NCBI GenBank assembly: GCA_035635855.1 | Contig: DASQAF010000040.1 | Span: 410,060-474,059 of the forward strand | Reading direction: 5' to 3' | Length of the DNA stretch: 64,000 nucleotides | Source of the DNA: UBA11740 sp035635855 | GTDB taxonomy: Bacteria; Acidobacteriota; Blastocatellia; Pyrinomonadales; Pyrinomonadaceae | Shown: one piece after another, positions 1 to 9,224 of the stretch | Position numbering within the stretch: position 1 is the first letter of the stretch | Layout of the letters: each line of letters starts with the position of its first letter | The notes under the pieces: model-generated | Databases searched by the model: none | Told to the model about the DNA's origin: nothing | The model's input: the letters and a program-made list of their open reading frames with translations, nothing else | Translations under genes and position numbers: made by a program

Positions 1-4
1 GCGA

Positions 5-1408
5 ATGCGAGAAAGCTCCGCGAATGAATCACTGGATTCGACGCCGGTATCCGCGGCCATCGCCGCGCATCTGCAAGCAGCTCGCGAACAAAAGCTGAGT
101 GGAATCTCGGCGCCGGAATCGACCGGAACGGGACCGGACATCTCGGCTATCAAACGTGCAGTCGCCGAGATTGAAAAGCAACACACGCATGCCGACGTGC
201 TGCGAGTCTTGCTAACGAGCGCGGTCCAGTTCGCCGATCGGGTCGCCATTTTTGTCATCAAGAACGAACAGGCGATGGGCTGGCAAGAGTGTGAGAGAGG
301 CGACGCAACCAACCTCGAGTCGATACGCGGCGTCGCTCTACCGCTTAGCGCCGAAACGCTTTTGGGCCGAGCCATCAGTTCAGGTTCAGCGTGGTCGGGC
401 GGATCGGGCGGTAATGCCGAAGACCAGCTTTTGGTCGATCAGCTTGGCGGCGAGCCGAAGAGTCTCGCAGCGGTGCCTTTGACCGTTAGGGGAAAAGTTG
501 TGGCGGTGCTGTACGCCGATGCAGCCTCTTCTGACCCGACCGCGATCAACCTGGACGCGATCGAGCTGCTGTCTAGAGTTGCGGCAATGGCCATCAATCT
601 GGCTTCGGCGCCGAAGACCGCGCCTGCGAAACGGGAACCCGAGCCCGCAGCAGCGCCGGTGAGTGCTGAAGCCGAAACTCCTGCTCCCGCGGCGACGCAA
701 CCGAGCAACACCGCAACAGTTTCTGAAACGCATTCCGGCTACCAACCGCACGACGAACCCGCGGCGCATGAAGTTTTCGCTCAACCCGTAGTCGAAGAAA
801 CGGTGGCTGAACCCGGCGTCGAAGAGATCGTCGCGGAACCGACAACCGAAGCAGCGGCCGAGTCCGAGATCGCAACACCAGTGGTCGAATATGCCGTGCA
901 ACCGATAGCTGAAGAAGCGAAAGGCGAATCTGAGGAGGAGTTTTCTTCTGAACCGCAAGAGCGGGTCGAGGTCGAATCAACACCGGCCCACGCGCCTATT
1001 GAAACTGAGCTGTCGCCCACTGTCGTGCCGAGTTTCGCTTCGAACTACGCTGCGCCGCTGGGTGCCGCTCGCCGCTACGGCGTCACCGAACCGGACCTGC
1101 CGATCGAAGTCGGCGAAGAAGAACGCCGCCTGCACAATGACGCCCGTCGCTTCGCGCGCCTGCTGGTGTCCGAAATCAAACTTTACAACGAGCAGAAAGT
1201 GAAGGAAGGGCGCAGCCAAAGCAACCTCTACGAACGCCTGCGCGAGGACATCGATCGTTCGCGTCAGATGTACGACAAGCGGGTCGCCCCTCCGGTGGCC
1301 GCGCGCCACGACTATTTTCATCAGGAGTTGGTTAACACGCTGGCCGAGGGCGACACCTCAAAGTTGGGCGCCGGCTATCCCGGCGCCACCGTCGCGATGA
1401 CCCAATAA
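5..1408 (+). CDS. GAF-domain protein with acidic Ala/Pro/Glu linker
   Basis: A 467-residue soluble protein. Residues about 50-200 resemble a GAF sensor domain, with the pattern AVPLTVRGKVVAVLYADA typical of its later strands. Residues about 200-345 are a low-complexity acidic linker built of Val-Glu-Glu/Ala-Glu-Pro repeats. Residues about 370-450 form a compact charged C-terminal domain (RRLHNDARRFARLLVSEIKL). I believe similar C-termini occur in other acidobacterial proteins, but I know no function for them. No output domain (kinase, cyclase, HTH) is visible, so it may be a scaffold or ligand sensor. The first ATG lies four bases from the window edge and the frame is open upstream, so the true start may be outside the window. 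A strong terminator follows. Confidence 0.75.
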   Translation: MRESSANESLDSTPVSAAIAAHLQAAREQKLSGISAPESTGTGPDISAIKRAVAEIEKQHTHADVLRVLLTSAVQFADRVAIFVIKNEQAMGWQECERGDATNLESIRGVALPLSAETLLGRAISSGSAWSGGSGGNAEDQLLVDQLGGEPKSLAAVPLTVRGKVVAVLYADAASSDPTAINLDAIELLSRVAAMAINLASAPKTAPAKREPEPAAAPVSAEAETPAPAATQPSNTATVSETHSGYQPHDEPAAHEVFAQPVVEETVAEPGVEEIVAEPTTEAAAESEIATPVVEYAVQPIAEEAKGESEEEFSSEPQERVEVESTPAHAPIETELSPTVVPSFASNYAAPLGAARRYGVTEPDLPIEVGEEERRLHNDARRFARLLVSEIKLYNEQKVKEGRSQSNLYERLREDIDRSRQMYDKRVAPPVAARHDYFHQELVNTLAEGDTSKLGAGYPGATVAMTQ

Positions 1409-1439
1409 AGACGGTAAACCGCCGGGCACTAAACTCCAG

Positions 1440-1467
1440 GGGCACGCAGGTCGTGCCCTTTTTTCTT
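1440..1467 (+). terminator. Rho-independent terminator after the GAF-protein gene
   Basis: A perfect 7-bp stem (GGGCACG 1440-1446, CGTGCCC 1452-1458) with a 5-base loop is followed by a run of six T and then CTT. It lies 32 bases after the stop codon of the GAF-protein gene. Confidence 0.85.
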
Positions 1468-1586
1468 GGCGGCTTTGGCTCCGCGTCGCCGGCTTCCGGT
1501 TTGCGGCTTTACCGCGTTTGATCATAAAGTCACTCCACTCTCAAAAAAGACGGCGCGGCATTTTCTTCGACGCGGGAAGGGTGACA

Positions 1587-3032
1587 ATGAACCGAACTCT
1601 GTCTGACAAAGCCACCTCGCAGATCGCCGAGAGGCTGCGCACGGCGAATCTTGCGGCCCTGGAAAACTATCCGGGCGAGACTGGCCGGCGGCAACCGGTG
1701 CACACGGTCTATGGCGGTGCACATCTTTTCAAAGCCGATTCGGCCGCGCGGTTGGGAAAAGTTGCCGAGCGCGCGCTCGCTGATAGTGCACCGGACTTTG
1801 TGATCTTCGCGCGCGCCCTGGGCTTGCCTCGATCTGATGAGCTGCCGGATGTCCTTGATTACGCGACCGGCTTGAAACAAAGGCTGGCAAATGAACCCGA
1901 CAAGGTACGCGAAGAAAACCCGGCCGCCTGGCTCGCGCATGCGATCCATTCGCGGGTGCAGGAGAAGTTAAGCCGCGAGCCGGTAGAAGATTTTCGGATC
2001 GATTTCGAAGACGGCTACGGCAATCGGCCCGAAGCGGAAGAAGACGGCCACGCCGAGTCGGCCGCGGTTGAGGTCGCCAACGGAATCAGCGCCGGAACCT
2101 TGCCGCCGTTTATCGGAATTCGTATCAAGCCTTTCAATGAAGAGTTGCGCGCGCGGAGCATGCGAACACTGGATATCTTTGTCTCAACCGTCCTGGATCG
2201 GACGGGCGGCAAGTTGCCCGACAATTTCGTGGTCACGCTGCCAAAGATTACCAGCGCTGAGCAGGTCGTAGCGCTGGCGGATATTTTTGATCTGCTTGAA
2301 AAGCAAAGCGAGTTGGCCGCGGGTGCGTTGAAGATGGAAATGATGATCGAAACCACCCAATCGATCATCCGGAGCGATGGCAGGATCAATCTGCCGCTGC
2401 TCCTCCAGGCCGCGCGCGGCCGTTGCATCGCCGCGCATTTCGGGACCTACGACTACACTGCGAGTTGCAGCATCACCGCTGCGCATCAGCACATGATGCA
2501 TCCCGCCTGTGACTTTGCGAAGCACATGATGCAGGTTTCATTTGCCGGCACCGGCATCTGGCTTTCAGACGGCGCGACCAACATTATGCCTGTGGCGCCG
2601 CATCGCCCGACCGAAGGGTACGCGCTGACGCAGGATCAGATTGATGAGAATCGCGTGGTCGTTCATCGCGCCTGGAAACTGCATTACGATCACATTCAGC
2701 ACTCACTCATCGGCGGTTTCTATCAGGGATGGGATTTGCATCCGGCGCAACTGCCGACACGCTATGCGGCCGTGTATGCTTTCTTTCTCGAGAGTCTCGA
2801 CGCGGCGTCGGAACGCCTGCGGAATTTTGTCGAGAAAGCGGCGAAGGCAACCCTTGTCGGTGATGTCTTTGACGATGCCGCTACGGGCCAGGGCCTGCTC
2901 AACTATTTTCTGCGCGCCGTAAACAGCGGGGCGTTGACAGAAGCCGAGGCGTTGCGGTTGTCGGGTCTGACGCTGGACGAATTGAGATCGGGTTCGTTCG
3001 TAAAGATTCTGAAGAATCGTCAGAGTCTATGA
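1587..3032 (+). CDS. HpcH/HpaI aldolase / citrate-lyase-like protein (DUF6986-type)
   Basis: A 481-residue cytoplasmic enzyme of the phosphoenolpyruvate-binding TIM-barrel superfamily (HpcH/HpaI aldolase, citrate lyase beta subunit, malate synthase). Residue clusters that fit: DFRIDFEDGYG (acidic metal/ligand segment), EMMIETTQSI (conserved Glu of the barrel) and AAHFGTYDYTAS, a variant of the FGxxD motif. The reaction is probably a retro-aldol or lyase cleavage of a 2-keto or acyl-CoA substrate, which cannot be fixed from sequence. An open frame extends back to 1518, but ATG 1587 is preceded by GGGAAGG at 1574-1580 and is preferred. The next gene begins 19 bp downstream on the same strand. 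DUF6986 is my recollection of the family name. Confidence 0.75.
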   Translation: MNRTLSDKATSQIAERLRTANLAALENYPGETGRRQPVHTVYGGAHLFKADSAARLGKVAERALADSAPDFVIFARALGLPRSDELPDVLDYATGLKQRLANEPDKVREENPAAWLAHAIHSRVQEKLSREPVEDFRIDFEDGYGNRPEAEEDGHAESAAVEVANGISAGTLPPFIGIRIKPFNEELRARSMRTLDIFVSTVLDRTGGKLPDNFVVTLPKITSAEQVVALADIFDLLEKQSELAAGALKMEMMIETTQSIIRSDGRINLPLLLQAARGRCIAAHFGTYDYTASCSITAAHQHMMHPACDFAKHMMQVSFAGTGIWLSDGATNIMPVAPHRPTEGYALTQDQIDENRVVVHRAWKLHYDHIQHSLIGGFYQGWDLHPAQLPTRYAAVYAFFLESLDAASERLRNFVEKAAKATLVGDVFDDAATGQGLLNYFLRAVNSGALTEAEALRLSGLTLDELRSGSFVKILKNRQSL

Positions 3033-3051
3033 AAACGGAAAGGGATCAAAA

Positions 3052-4737
3052 ATGAAATCGTGGAAGCAGACCGTTTCGTTATTGCTTGTCTTGGCGTTCC
3101 TGGTCGTTAGCACCGGGGCCCAGAAAAGGACATCAAGGCCGGCCCCCTCGTCTAATGTCACTGCGCTGGCTGCAAAGATTAATCGATTCGCGCCGACTGT
3201 ATTGACGGCCAATACGGCGCGCCTGCCGGCGAAAGATCGCCAGGCGCTGCAGAAGATTATTGCCGCGGCCAAGTTGCTGGATCCGCTTTTTCTCAGGCAG
3301 GTCTGGTCAGGAAACGATGCCCTGAAGACAAAGCTCGAGGCCGACAAGAGTGTGTTGGGCCGGATGCGCCTGCATTACTTCCTGATTAACGATGGGCCGT
3401 GGTCGAGGCTGGACGAAAATGAACCATTCATTGATGGTGTGCCGGCCAAGCCTCCCCAGGGGAACTATTACCCCGACGACATGACGAAGGAGGAATTCAA
3501 TTCCTGGATGAATACGTTGTCGGCGGCAGAAAAAGAAAAGGCTACGGGATACTTTTATACGATTCGCCGCGATGCCGACGGGAAACTGAAGACTGTGCCG
3601 TACAGCGAAGAGTATCGCGAGTTTCTCGAGCCCGCAGCGAAGCAGCTGCGAGAAGCTGCGGCGCTGACTTCCAATCCTACGTTAAGGGACTTCTTGAATA
3701 AGCGGGCGGCCGCCTTTGCTTCCAACGACTATTACGACAGTGATGTTGCCTGGATGGATCTGGATGCGCCGATCGACGTCACGATTGGCCCGTACGAAAC
3801 CTACGAGGACGAACTGTTCGGCTATAAGGCCGCGTTCGAAGCTTACGTGACACTGCGCGACGAAGCTGAATCCGCCAAGCTCACCAAGTTCAGCCAGTAC
3901 CTCCAGGAACTGGAAAATAATCTGCCCATCGATCCGAAGTATCGCAATCCGAAACTTGGCGCGGCCTCGCCGATTCGGGTGGTTAACGAAGTCTTCAGCT
4001 CGGGCGAAGGCAACAACGGCGTGCAGACGGCGGCCTTTAACTTGCCCAATGATGAACGCGTGGTAAAGGAAAAAGGCTCGAAGCGGATCATGTTAAAGAA
4101 CGTGCAGGACGCGAAGTTCCAGAAGACTTTGATTCCGATTTCGCGTGTCGTGCTCACGACTGCACAGCAACGCGACCTGGCTTTTGACGCTTTCTTCACG
4201 CACATTCTCACGCATGAACTGATGCACGGTCTGGGTCCACACAACATCACGGTGAATGGCCAGCCGACGACGGTGCGGCTGCAACTGAAAGACAAATACT
4301 CTTCGATTGAAGAGGCCAAGGCGGATGTGACCGGACTCTGGGCGCTGCAATACCTGATCGATAAAGGCGTGGTCGCCAAAAGCATGCAGCGCACGCTTTA
4401 CACCACTTATCTTGCCAGCATGTTCCGCTCAGTACGTTTTGGGATCACTGAATCGCACGGGCGCGGCGTCGCCATGCAGTTTAATTATTTCACCGACGAA
4501 GGCGCGATCAAGTTTGACGAGCGGACGGGCAAGTTCAGCGTGGATGAGTCGAAGATCCGGGGCGCGGTGCGCAAGCTGACGAATGAGCTACTGACGCTCG
4601 AAGCCGAAGGGTCCTACGATAAGGCGAAAGCAATTTTGGACAAGTACGCGGTGATTCGACCGCCCATGAAGAGCGCGCTGGATCGTTTGAAGAGCGTGCC
4701 GGTGGATATCGAACCGATCTTTCCATTGGCGAAGTAG
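3052..4737 (+). CDS. Secreted M49-like zinc peptidase (dipeptidyl-peptidase III-related)
   Basis: A 561-residue protein with a Sec signal (hydrophobic stretch about residues 9-21, likely cleaved after STGAQ). The zinc site is H388-E389-L-M-H392 within THELMHGLGPHN. The third ligand and partner Glu are in EEAKAD at about residues 420-425. This pair of motifs is the hallmark of the M49 (DPP III) clan and its bacterial and plant Zn-hydrolase relatives. The helix motif is HExxH followed by GLGPH, rather than the HExxxH of classical DPP III, so it belongs to the divergent branch. Predicted to trim peptides outside the cytoplasm. It ends facing the convergent DUF72 gene. Confidence 0.8.
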   Translation: MKSWKQTVSLLLVLAFLVVSTGAQKRTSRPAPSSNVTALAAKINRFAPTVLTANTARLPAKDRQALQKIIAAAKLLDPLFLRQVWSGNDALKTKLEADKSVLGRMRLHYFLINDGPWSRLDENEPFIDGVPAKPPQGNYYPDDMTKEEFNSWMNTLSAAEKEKATGYFYTIRRDADGKLKTVPYSEEYREFLEPAAKQLREAAALTSNPTLRDFLNKRAAAFASNDYYDSDVAWMDLDAPIDVTIGPYETYEDELFGYKAAFEAYVTLRDEAESAKLTKFSQYLQELENNLPIDPKYRNPKLGAASPIRVVNEVFSSGEGNNGVQTAAFNLPNDERVVKEKGSKRIMLKNVQDAKFQKTLIPISRVVLTTAQQRDLAFDAFFTHILTHELMHGLGPHNITVNGQPTTVRLQLKDKYSSIEEAKADVTGLWALQYLIDKGVVAKSMQRTLYTTYLASMFRSVRFGITESHGRGVAMQFNYFTDEGAIKFDERTGKFSVDESKIRGAVRKLTNELLTLEAEGSYDKAKAILDKYAVIRPPMKSALDRLKSVPVDIEPIFPLAK

Positions 4738-4833
4738 TTTGGAGCGCGCCGGCAGAGCGAAGCGGCGACGGCGCTTCGGATTTCACGAGCGCATCAAAGC
4801 GGTGTCGCGCTGCGCTTGCCACCGCGCTCCGAA
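4738..4833. repeat. Imperfect palindromic repeat between convergent genes
   Basis: The 96 bp between two convergent stop codons form an imperfect inverted repeat. The left arm begins TTTGGAGCGCGCCGGCAG, and the right arm, read from the other strand, begins ATTCGGAGCGCGGTGGCA. Such GGAGCGCG palindromes look like dispersed REP-type elements, and this one could also act as a bidirectional terminator-like structure. There is no T-tract. Confidence 0.6.
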
Positions 4834-5775
4834 TCAAAACAGGTTCCCCTGCGGCGACTCATCATCCGCCTCGACTGACTCACTCAGACGCGGATAGCTC
4901 TCAATCAACTTCGCCGGCCCGGGCACACGCTGCTCTTCCAACAGCGCCAACACTTCGAAAGCATTTACCAGGCTCTGTCCGCGGGCGTGATTGTTGGTAA
5001 TCACAAAGGTTTGTTTTGCCTTCCCGGCAACTTCGCGGACACGTTCGACCCACGGCTCTAGCTCGTCGCGTGAATACAAGTAGTCATAGCGTTCCACGAC
5101 ATTCGCTTCTTCGCGAAACCAGTTCTGATAGTTTCGACCATGTAAGCGAATGTAGCCGATTGAAGAAGTGACTTCGGCGGATGGCTTAATCGAATCGGCG
5201 AAGAGCGGCTGATCGATATCGCATGAACCAACGTTGAGATCTTCGAGCGTTTGCAGAATTCGCGGGTTGTTCCAGGACTCGTGCCGGAGCTCGACGACCA
5301 GTGGATAATCCTTGAATCGTTCGACGAGTTGAGTCAGGTAACTCCTCTCCGCCCCCTCGTTTTTGAATGACCACGGAAACTGAATCAAGACAGCGCCGAG
5401 TTTGCCTGCTTCCGCCAACGGATCCATTCCTTCACGAAATGCCTTTTCATCTTCACTGGTCGCCTGCCCGCGTTTGTGGGTGAACACTTTGTTGAGCTTG
5501 GCCGTGAAAATGAAGTTTGGATTGTGTTCGATGCGCTGAAGCCAGGACCGCGCAGTTGACGGTGCGGGTGGATGATAGAAGCTGCTGTTGATTTCAGCAG
5601 TGTCGAAATACTTTGCGACCAGCGCCAGCGTGTCGAACTTTGTGCCGGCGCTTTCCGGATAGACTCGGCCGCGCCAGTCGGCATAGGACCAACCGGCGGG
5701 ACCGATGTGAATATCTCTGCGAGCGCGCACGCTTCGAATTTTGTCCGAGCAGTTTGGATTTGTCGAACGCTTCAC
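4834..5775 (-). CDS. DUF72 (YecE-like) protein
   Basis: A 313-residue cytoplasmic protein of the DUF72/YecE family, a TIM-barrel fold of unknown biochemical role. Typical features: an N-terminal IHIGPAGWSYADWRG, then YFDTAEINSSFYHPP, FIFTAKLNKVFTHKR, VLIQFPWSF, ELRHESW, and YIRLHGRN with a final FVITNNHARGQ. The start is uncertain: the longest frame begins with GTG at 5775 with no clear ribosome-binding site. Homology would allow a start nearer residue 16, just before RARRDIHIG. It is transcribed convergently to the M49-like peptidase. Confidence 0.85.
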   Translation of the reverse strand: MKRSTNPNCSDKIRSVRARRDIHIGPAGWSYADWRGRVYPESAGTKFDTLALVAKYFDTAEINSSFYHPPAPSTARSWLQRIEHNPNFIFTAKLNKVFTHKRGQATSEDEKAFREGMDPLAEAGKLGAVLIQFPWSFKNEGAERSYLTQLVERFKDYPLVVELRHESWNNPRILQTLEDLNVGSCDIDQPLFADSIKPSAEVTSSIGYIRLHGRNYQNWFREEANVVERYDYLYSRDELEPWVERVREVAGKAKQTFVITNNHARGQSLVNAFEVLALLEEQRVPGPAKLIESYPRLSESVEADDESPQGNLF

Positions 5776-6019
5776 GAATCAGGACGCACTAGATCCCCGC
5801 GGTTTTGCCGCAGCACACGCGGAAAGCCTCTGGCTTTCCGGCCACGAACCTTTTCCCTTCTCCGAGGCTATGCCTCAGCTCTCGAGAAACGGAGGCAGAG
5901 CCTCCTGAAATTATTTAGAAAGGCTAAACGGTAAGCCGGAGGCGTACCGCCATGTGCTGCGGCAAAGCCGCAAAGATCACGGCGCTGTGCGGACGAGGAC
6001 GTCCGCGCTCCCAGCATCA
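5776..6019. repeat. Compound palindromic element with nested hairpins
   Basis: A 19-bp inverted repeat with one mismatch (5799-5817 and 5953-5971) encloses three perfect small hairpins at 5821-5839, 5864-5876 and 5891-5905. It is followed by a segment at 5988-6019 that recurs nearly exactly at 29250-29280 inside a coding gene. The last bases overlap the stop codon of the minus-strand gene at 6017. No gene is evident in the stretch. Confidence 0.75.
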
Positions 6020-7048
6020 AATCGCGCCTGCCGCAGCAGGTTGAGATTTAGTCGTTTTCAGCAAAAAGTCTCGAAGCTGCGACGCAACCACGTCAAGAGA
6101 GAGACCAGAACCCGCGAGCATTCCATTCTGATCGGCAAACTTAGCCGCCGAAGCCAGTTCGGAATTATCCAGTCGCCAACTCCCGGCTGTGGTCTTCTCC
6201 AAATCATTAAGCCGATCCATGAGCGAACTGAAATCTCGCCGACTAATACCTGGCCGCACAACGGTTTCGGCCCAGGAGTAATAGGGATAGTCGATGCGAT
6301 AGACCCAACCCCCGCCGAGCGGCGTTGCGATCATGAATAATTCACCGTTTGCATACTCTGAGATGGCCGTGAAAGGTGCGCCGTGACGCGTGGGCTTGAA
6401 ACCCACGGAACTGAAAATTTCCGGCGCCAGAGTGACAATCGAAAGTTTAGTTTCCGCGTCCTCTTCAACTCGCGACCTACCTTTAGCAAAGCTTTCCAAC
6501 GCGGTTGCGATCCGGTTCCACGAGTCGCCCCAAAGCGATTCGTAATCATTCGTGTGTGTCAGGACTCGTTCGACGTGTGGCAGAACCAATTCGTAAGCCC
6601 GCGCATCGTCGTCGACCGGTTCGCCCGCGAGTTGTCGCGCCAATGGCGACCCGGCCTGCTCATCAGTTGGCGATTCTGATCCTTGTATGACAATGCTGGC
6701 GCGCACACCTTCCTTCGTGCTTAGCTCGGAAAAGTCTCCAGCTTCGGCGGCAGCGATTAGTTTTTCACGCAGTTCCAGCGCGCGCTCGCCGGTTAAAACG
6801 GTCCAAACGGAAAGCACGCCGTCAGTATCGAAGTGGTTGTTGGTGACGAGGTCGATCCCGCGGGTTAACTCTTCACGGTTCGGTGCCGCGACCAGATTCA
6901 GAGCAATCTCAGTCGACGTGTCGGCCTTTACCGACGCGGGCGTTTCGTTTCCCTTCCAGTGCGAAAAATGAACCGCGTTGCCGACGGTGCCGTCGACGGA
7001 AAGTTTCGGCACGTTGGCTAGTGCATCGGTGTAGTACTCGAATCTCAT
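6017..7048 (-). CDS. Conserved protein of unknown function (343 aa)
   Basis: A soluble 343-residue protein with no signal peptide or membrane segment. Recognisable landmarks are VTNNHFDTDGVLSVW (a His/Asp cluster like a metal or nucleotide site), DYESLWGDSWNRI, and a C-terminal AETVVRPGISRRDFSSL. I half-recognise this as an uncharacterised family seen in Acidobacteriota and Actinobacteria (possibly DUF6687), but cannot name an activity. ATG 7048 is the natural start. The stop codon sits at the edge of a palindromic repeat, so the last few residues may derive from repeat sequence. Confidence 0.7.
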   Translation of the reverse strand: MRFEYYTDALANVPKLSVDGTVGNAVHFSHWKGNETPASVKADTSTEIALNLVAAPNREELTRGIDLVTNNHFDTDGVLSVWTVLTGERALELREKLIAAAEAGDFSELSTKEGVRASIVIQGSESPTDEQAGSPLARQLAGEPVDDDARAYELVLPHVERVLTHTNDYESLWGDSWNRIATALESFAKGRSRVEEDAETKLSIVTLAPEIFSSVGFKPTRHGAPFTAISEYANGELFMIATPLGGGWVYRIDYPYYSWAETVVRPGISRRDFSSLMDRLNDLEKTTAGSWRLDNSELASAAKFADQNGMLAGSGLSLDVVASQLRDFLLKTTKSQPAAAGAI

Positions 7049-7114
7049 GATAGTTTGTCTTGATGCTGATGACTGGGCGTCATGTTATGAGGCATTTGCC
7101 GGACTGCGGAATCT

Positions 7115-7501
7115 CTACGCCGTCGCACATTCTCGTTCGGAAAGTAACTTATAAACGGCGTCGATCAGCGCTTCGACATCTGGTTTGGGAATGTAGGCAT
7201 CGGCGCCGGCGGCCATGGCTTCCTGACGATGAATTTCGTACGCGTCGCCGGTATAAAAGATACACGGCACGTCCGGACTGAATTGATTAAGGAGCCTGCA
7301 TAGTTCCATCCCTGAGCCGTCCGGCAAGCGCTTATCCAGCACGTAAAGATCGAACTCGTGAGTCCTGGCCAGTTGCATCGCCTCTTTGACCGTGCGGGCG
7401 GTATGGACTTCGTAGTCTGAGTCAGACAGCAGCAGCCTAAACATCTCAGAACTATCTTCGTGATCGTCGACGTAAAGGATGCGGCATTTGATTTCGGACA
7501 T
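7115..7501 (-). CDS. Single-domain response regulator (CheY-like)
   Basis: A 128-residue stand-alone receiver domain. Acidic pocket VDDHE (residues 11-15), phospho-acceptor Asp56 in YVLDKRLPDGSG, switch Thr in IFYTGDA and Lys in YIPKPD are all present. No output domain follows, so it must act by protein-protein contact or as a phosphate intermediate. A strong ribosome-binding site (GAGGAGG) precedes ATG 7501. No kinase is adjacent, so the partner is elsewhere. Confidence 0.9.
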   Translation of the reverse strand: MSEIKCRILYVDDHEDSSEMFRLLLSDSDYEVHTARTVKEAMQLARTHEFDLYVLDKRLPDGSGMELCRLLNQFSPDVPCIFYTGDAYEIHRQEAMAAGADAYIPKPDVEALIDAVYKLLSERECATA

Positions 7502-7724
7502 GGGAACCTCCTCGTCGAGTGTCTTTCGCTAACAATTTTTACAAACAAACCGAACGAACGGATGAAGGAGAACGCGGATTATAATCCAGTTACCGGTCGC
7601 TGCGCCAGAGACCATAGATAATCTCCATCGCGAATGAAATGGAGACCAACCCTTCAAATGACAAGCTCCAGGTTCGCCGTCCATTTACGTGATCGTGATG
7701 AGACGGTCGCCAGAAGGCCACGTC

Positions 7725-7895
7725 TCAGCGGCGGATCAGAATCAATATACCCGCGACAATGCCAAGCACCGCCAGACCAGTAGTCATCGTGGAAGAGAGT
7801 TTGATGTTAAGTAGCGGCAGGAGCCCGGTGAGAATCAACCACAGACCCAGCAAGAGCATGCCCAGATTTTTGCCGGCTAAACTTGTTAATGCCAT
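7725..7895 (-). CDS. Small two-helix membrane protein
   Basis: A 56-residue protein, mostly hydrophobic: helix 1 about residues 9-27 (LGMLLLGLWLILTGLLPLL), a short polar turn, helix 2 about residues 36-52, ending IRR. The frame is open from a TTG at 7907, but ATG 7895 follows GGAG at good spacing and is chosen. It resembles small conserved acidobacterial membrane proteins of unknown role (DUF3096-like in size and pattern). Confidence 0.65.
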   Translation of the reverse strand: MALTSLAGKNLGMLLLGLWLILTGLLPLLNIKLSSTMTTGLAVLGIVAGILILIRR

Positions 7896-8042
7896 CGTTT
7901 TCTCCAATTTGATAGTTGCCCTCGTCCTTTGCGCAATCTCGAGCGTATCCGTGTTGAGTTTTCAATAAATGCATTCAGCCGCAAAGAGCGAGAACCGCAG
8001 AGTGGCGCCGAGAATCTTGAAATTCGGACGGCGCCGGCCCGT

Positions 8043-9002
8043 CTACATCTTCTTCATATCCATTTTCGCGTCCGGTTTCGCGGCAGGTTTCGCTACCGGA
8101 GTTCCCACGTGTAACAAGGCCAGCCACTTCCCGCCGCGGTTCGCCCAGATGGATGTGTGTCGTTCCGTGTCCCCCTTCGGATCCTTCGGCTTCACCAGGT
8201 AAGTTACCAGCGCCGCGTCGTTATCCAGCTTGCCTGCTTTCCACTCGCTGAGCTCAAACTGCGACGCGTCAAACTCGCTGACGCCCTTGACCGCACCCGC
8301 TTTGTCATAGGCGGCCGTCGTTTCCAGCTCGACAAATGTGGGATCCAGCAAAGCCGCGAAGCCGTCGTAGTTCTTGCTCTTGAACAGGTCCCAGACGATC
8401 TTTTCGTCGGCGATTGGATCGGCACCGGTCTGAGCGGGCGTGGCAACCGGACTCGCCGCGGTCTTTTCCGTTTTGCCTGGGCCCGGCGAAGATGCCGGCG
8501 CTGGCGGCATCGACTTCACCGGAGTCTGCTGGTAATAGAAAGCCAGCCATTTCCCATCACGGTTTACCCAGACAGCCGCTGATCGATAAGGACCTGGCGG
8601 AACGTCGGCGCCTTTGTCGGTGGCTTTGAGTGTCGTCTGATAGGTGAGAATCACGGCGTCATTATCGATTGGTATCATCTTCCAATCTGAGAACGTGGCG
8701 TCCGTGAGGTTAAAGTTCTTCACGTCGGCGACGATGCCGGCCTTGTCAAAGACTCCGTTGTCTGTGACCTCAAGGTAATCGCTGGCCAACATATTTCCAA
8801 ACGCGTCATAGTCTTTCTTTTTCAGCGTGTCCCAGGCGGCTTTCTCTTTCGCGATGATGTCTGCCTCAGAGGGGGCCGCCGTCTTCGACATCGACATGTT
8901 CGCATTTGAGTTCGCGTTTGTGCTGGTTATTGGCTGATTGGTGCATGCCGCCGCAAGAATCAGAAAAGACAGAAACGAGACGAGCGCAAAAATCTTCTTC
9001 AT
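8043..9002 (-). CDS. Lipoprotein with two tandem NTF2-like (DUF4440) domains
   Basis: A 319-residue exported lipoprotein: signal MKKIFALVSFLSFLILAAAC with a lipobox Cys, then an Asn/Ala/Ser linker. Two related cone-shaped NTF2-like domains follow at about residues 48-165 and 200-300. Each has AxWDxxKxKxYDxF, a LDxxxVE/SDYLEV strand, FDKAG, and a closing WVNRDGKWLAF or WANRGGKWLAL. The duplication is internal; no catalytic residues can be named. The tail is Lys/Met-rich (DAKMDMKKM), possibly metal binding. ATG 9002 is preferred over an upstream TTG because AAGGAG lies 8 bases before it. Confidence 0.85.
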   Translation of the reverse strand: MKKIFALVSFLSFLILAAACTNQPITSTNANSNANMSMSKTAAPSEADIIAKEKAAWDTLKKKDYDAFGNMLASDYLEVTDNGVFDKAGIVADVKNFNLTDATFSDWKMIPIDNDAVILTYQTTLKATDKGADVPPGPYRSAAVWVNRDGKWLAFYYQQTPVKSMPPAPASSPGPGKTEKTAASPVATPAQTGADPIADEKIVWDLFKSKNYDGFAALLDPTFVELETTAAYDKAGAVKGVSEFDASQFELSEWKAGKLDNDAALVTYLVKPKDPKGDTERHTSIWANRGGKWLALLHVGTPVAKPAAKPDAKMDMKKM

Positions 9003-9224
9003 GACCTGAGGCTCCTTCAATCGGAATTTAATAAAACGTGTGGGGTGCTTCTATGCCAAAAGGGGAGTGGAGTCAAGGGACAGGCTCGAATTGTCAAAAC
9101 CCGAATCGATTCAGATTGCCACGCAAAGCCAAGAGCTTCGTTTGCCAAGCAAAACGCTAAACGGCATAATTGCCCAACCCCGGCAAGACCACCTAAAGAA
9201 AGACCCAAGCTTCTGGAGGACAAG

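Noticed and set aside
386..1321. Several long minus-strand frames over the first gene
   Set aside because: They are Arg-rich mirror frames of the acidic linker and GAF domain, a common artefact of G+C-rich coding DNA.
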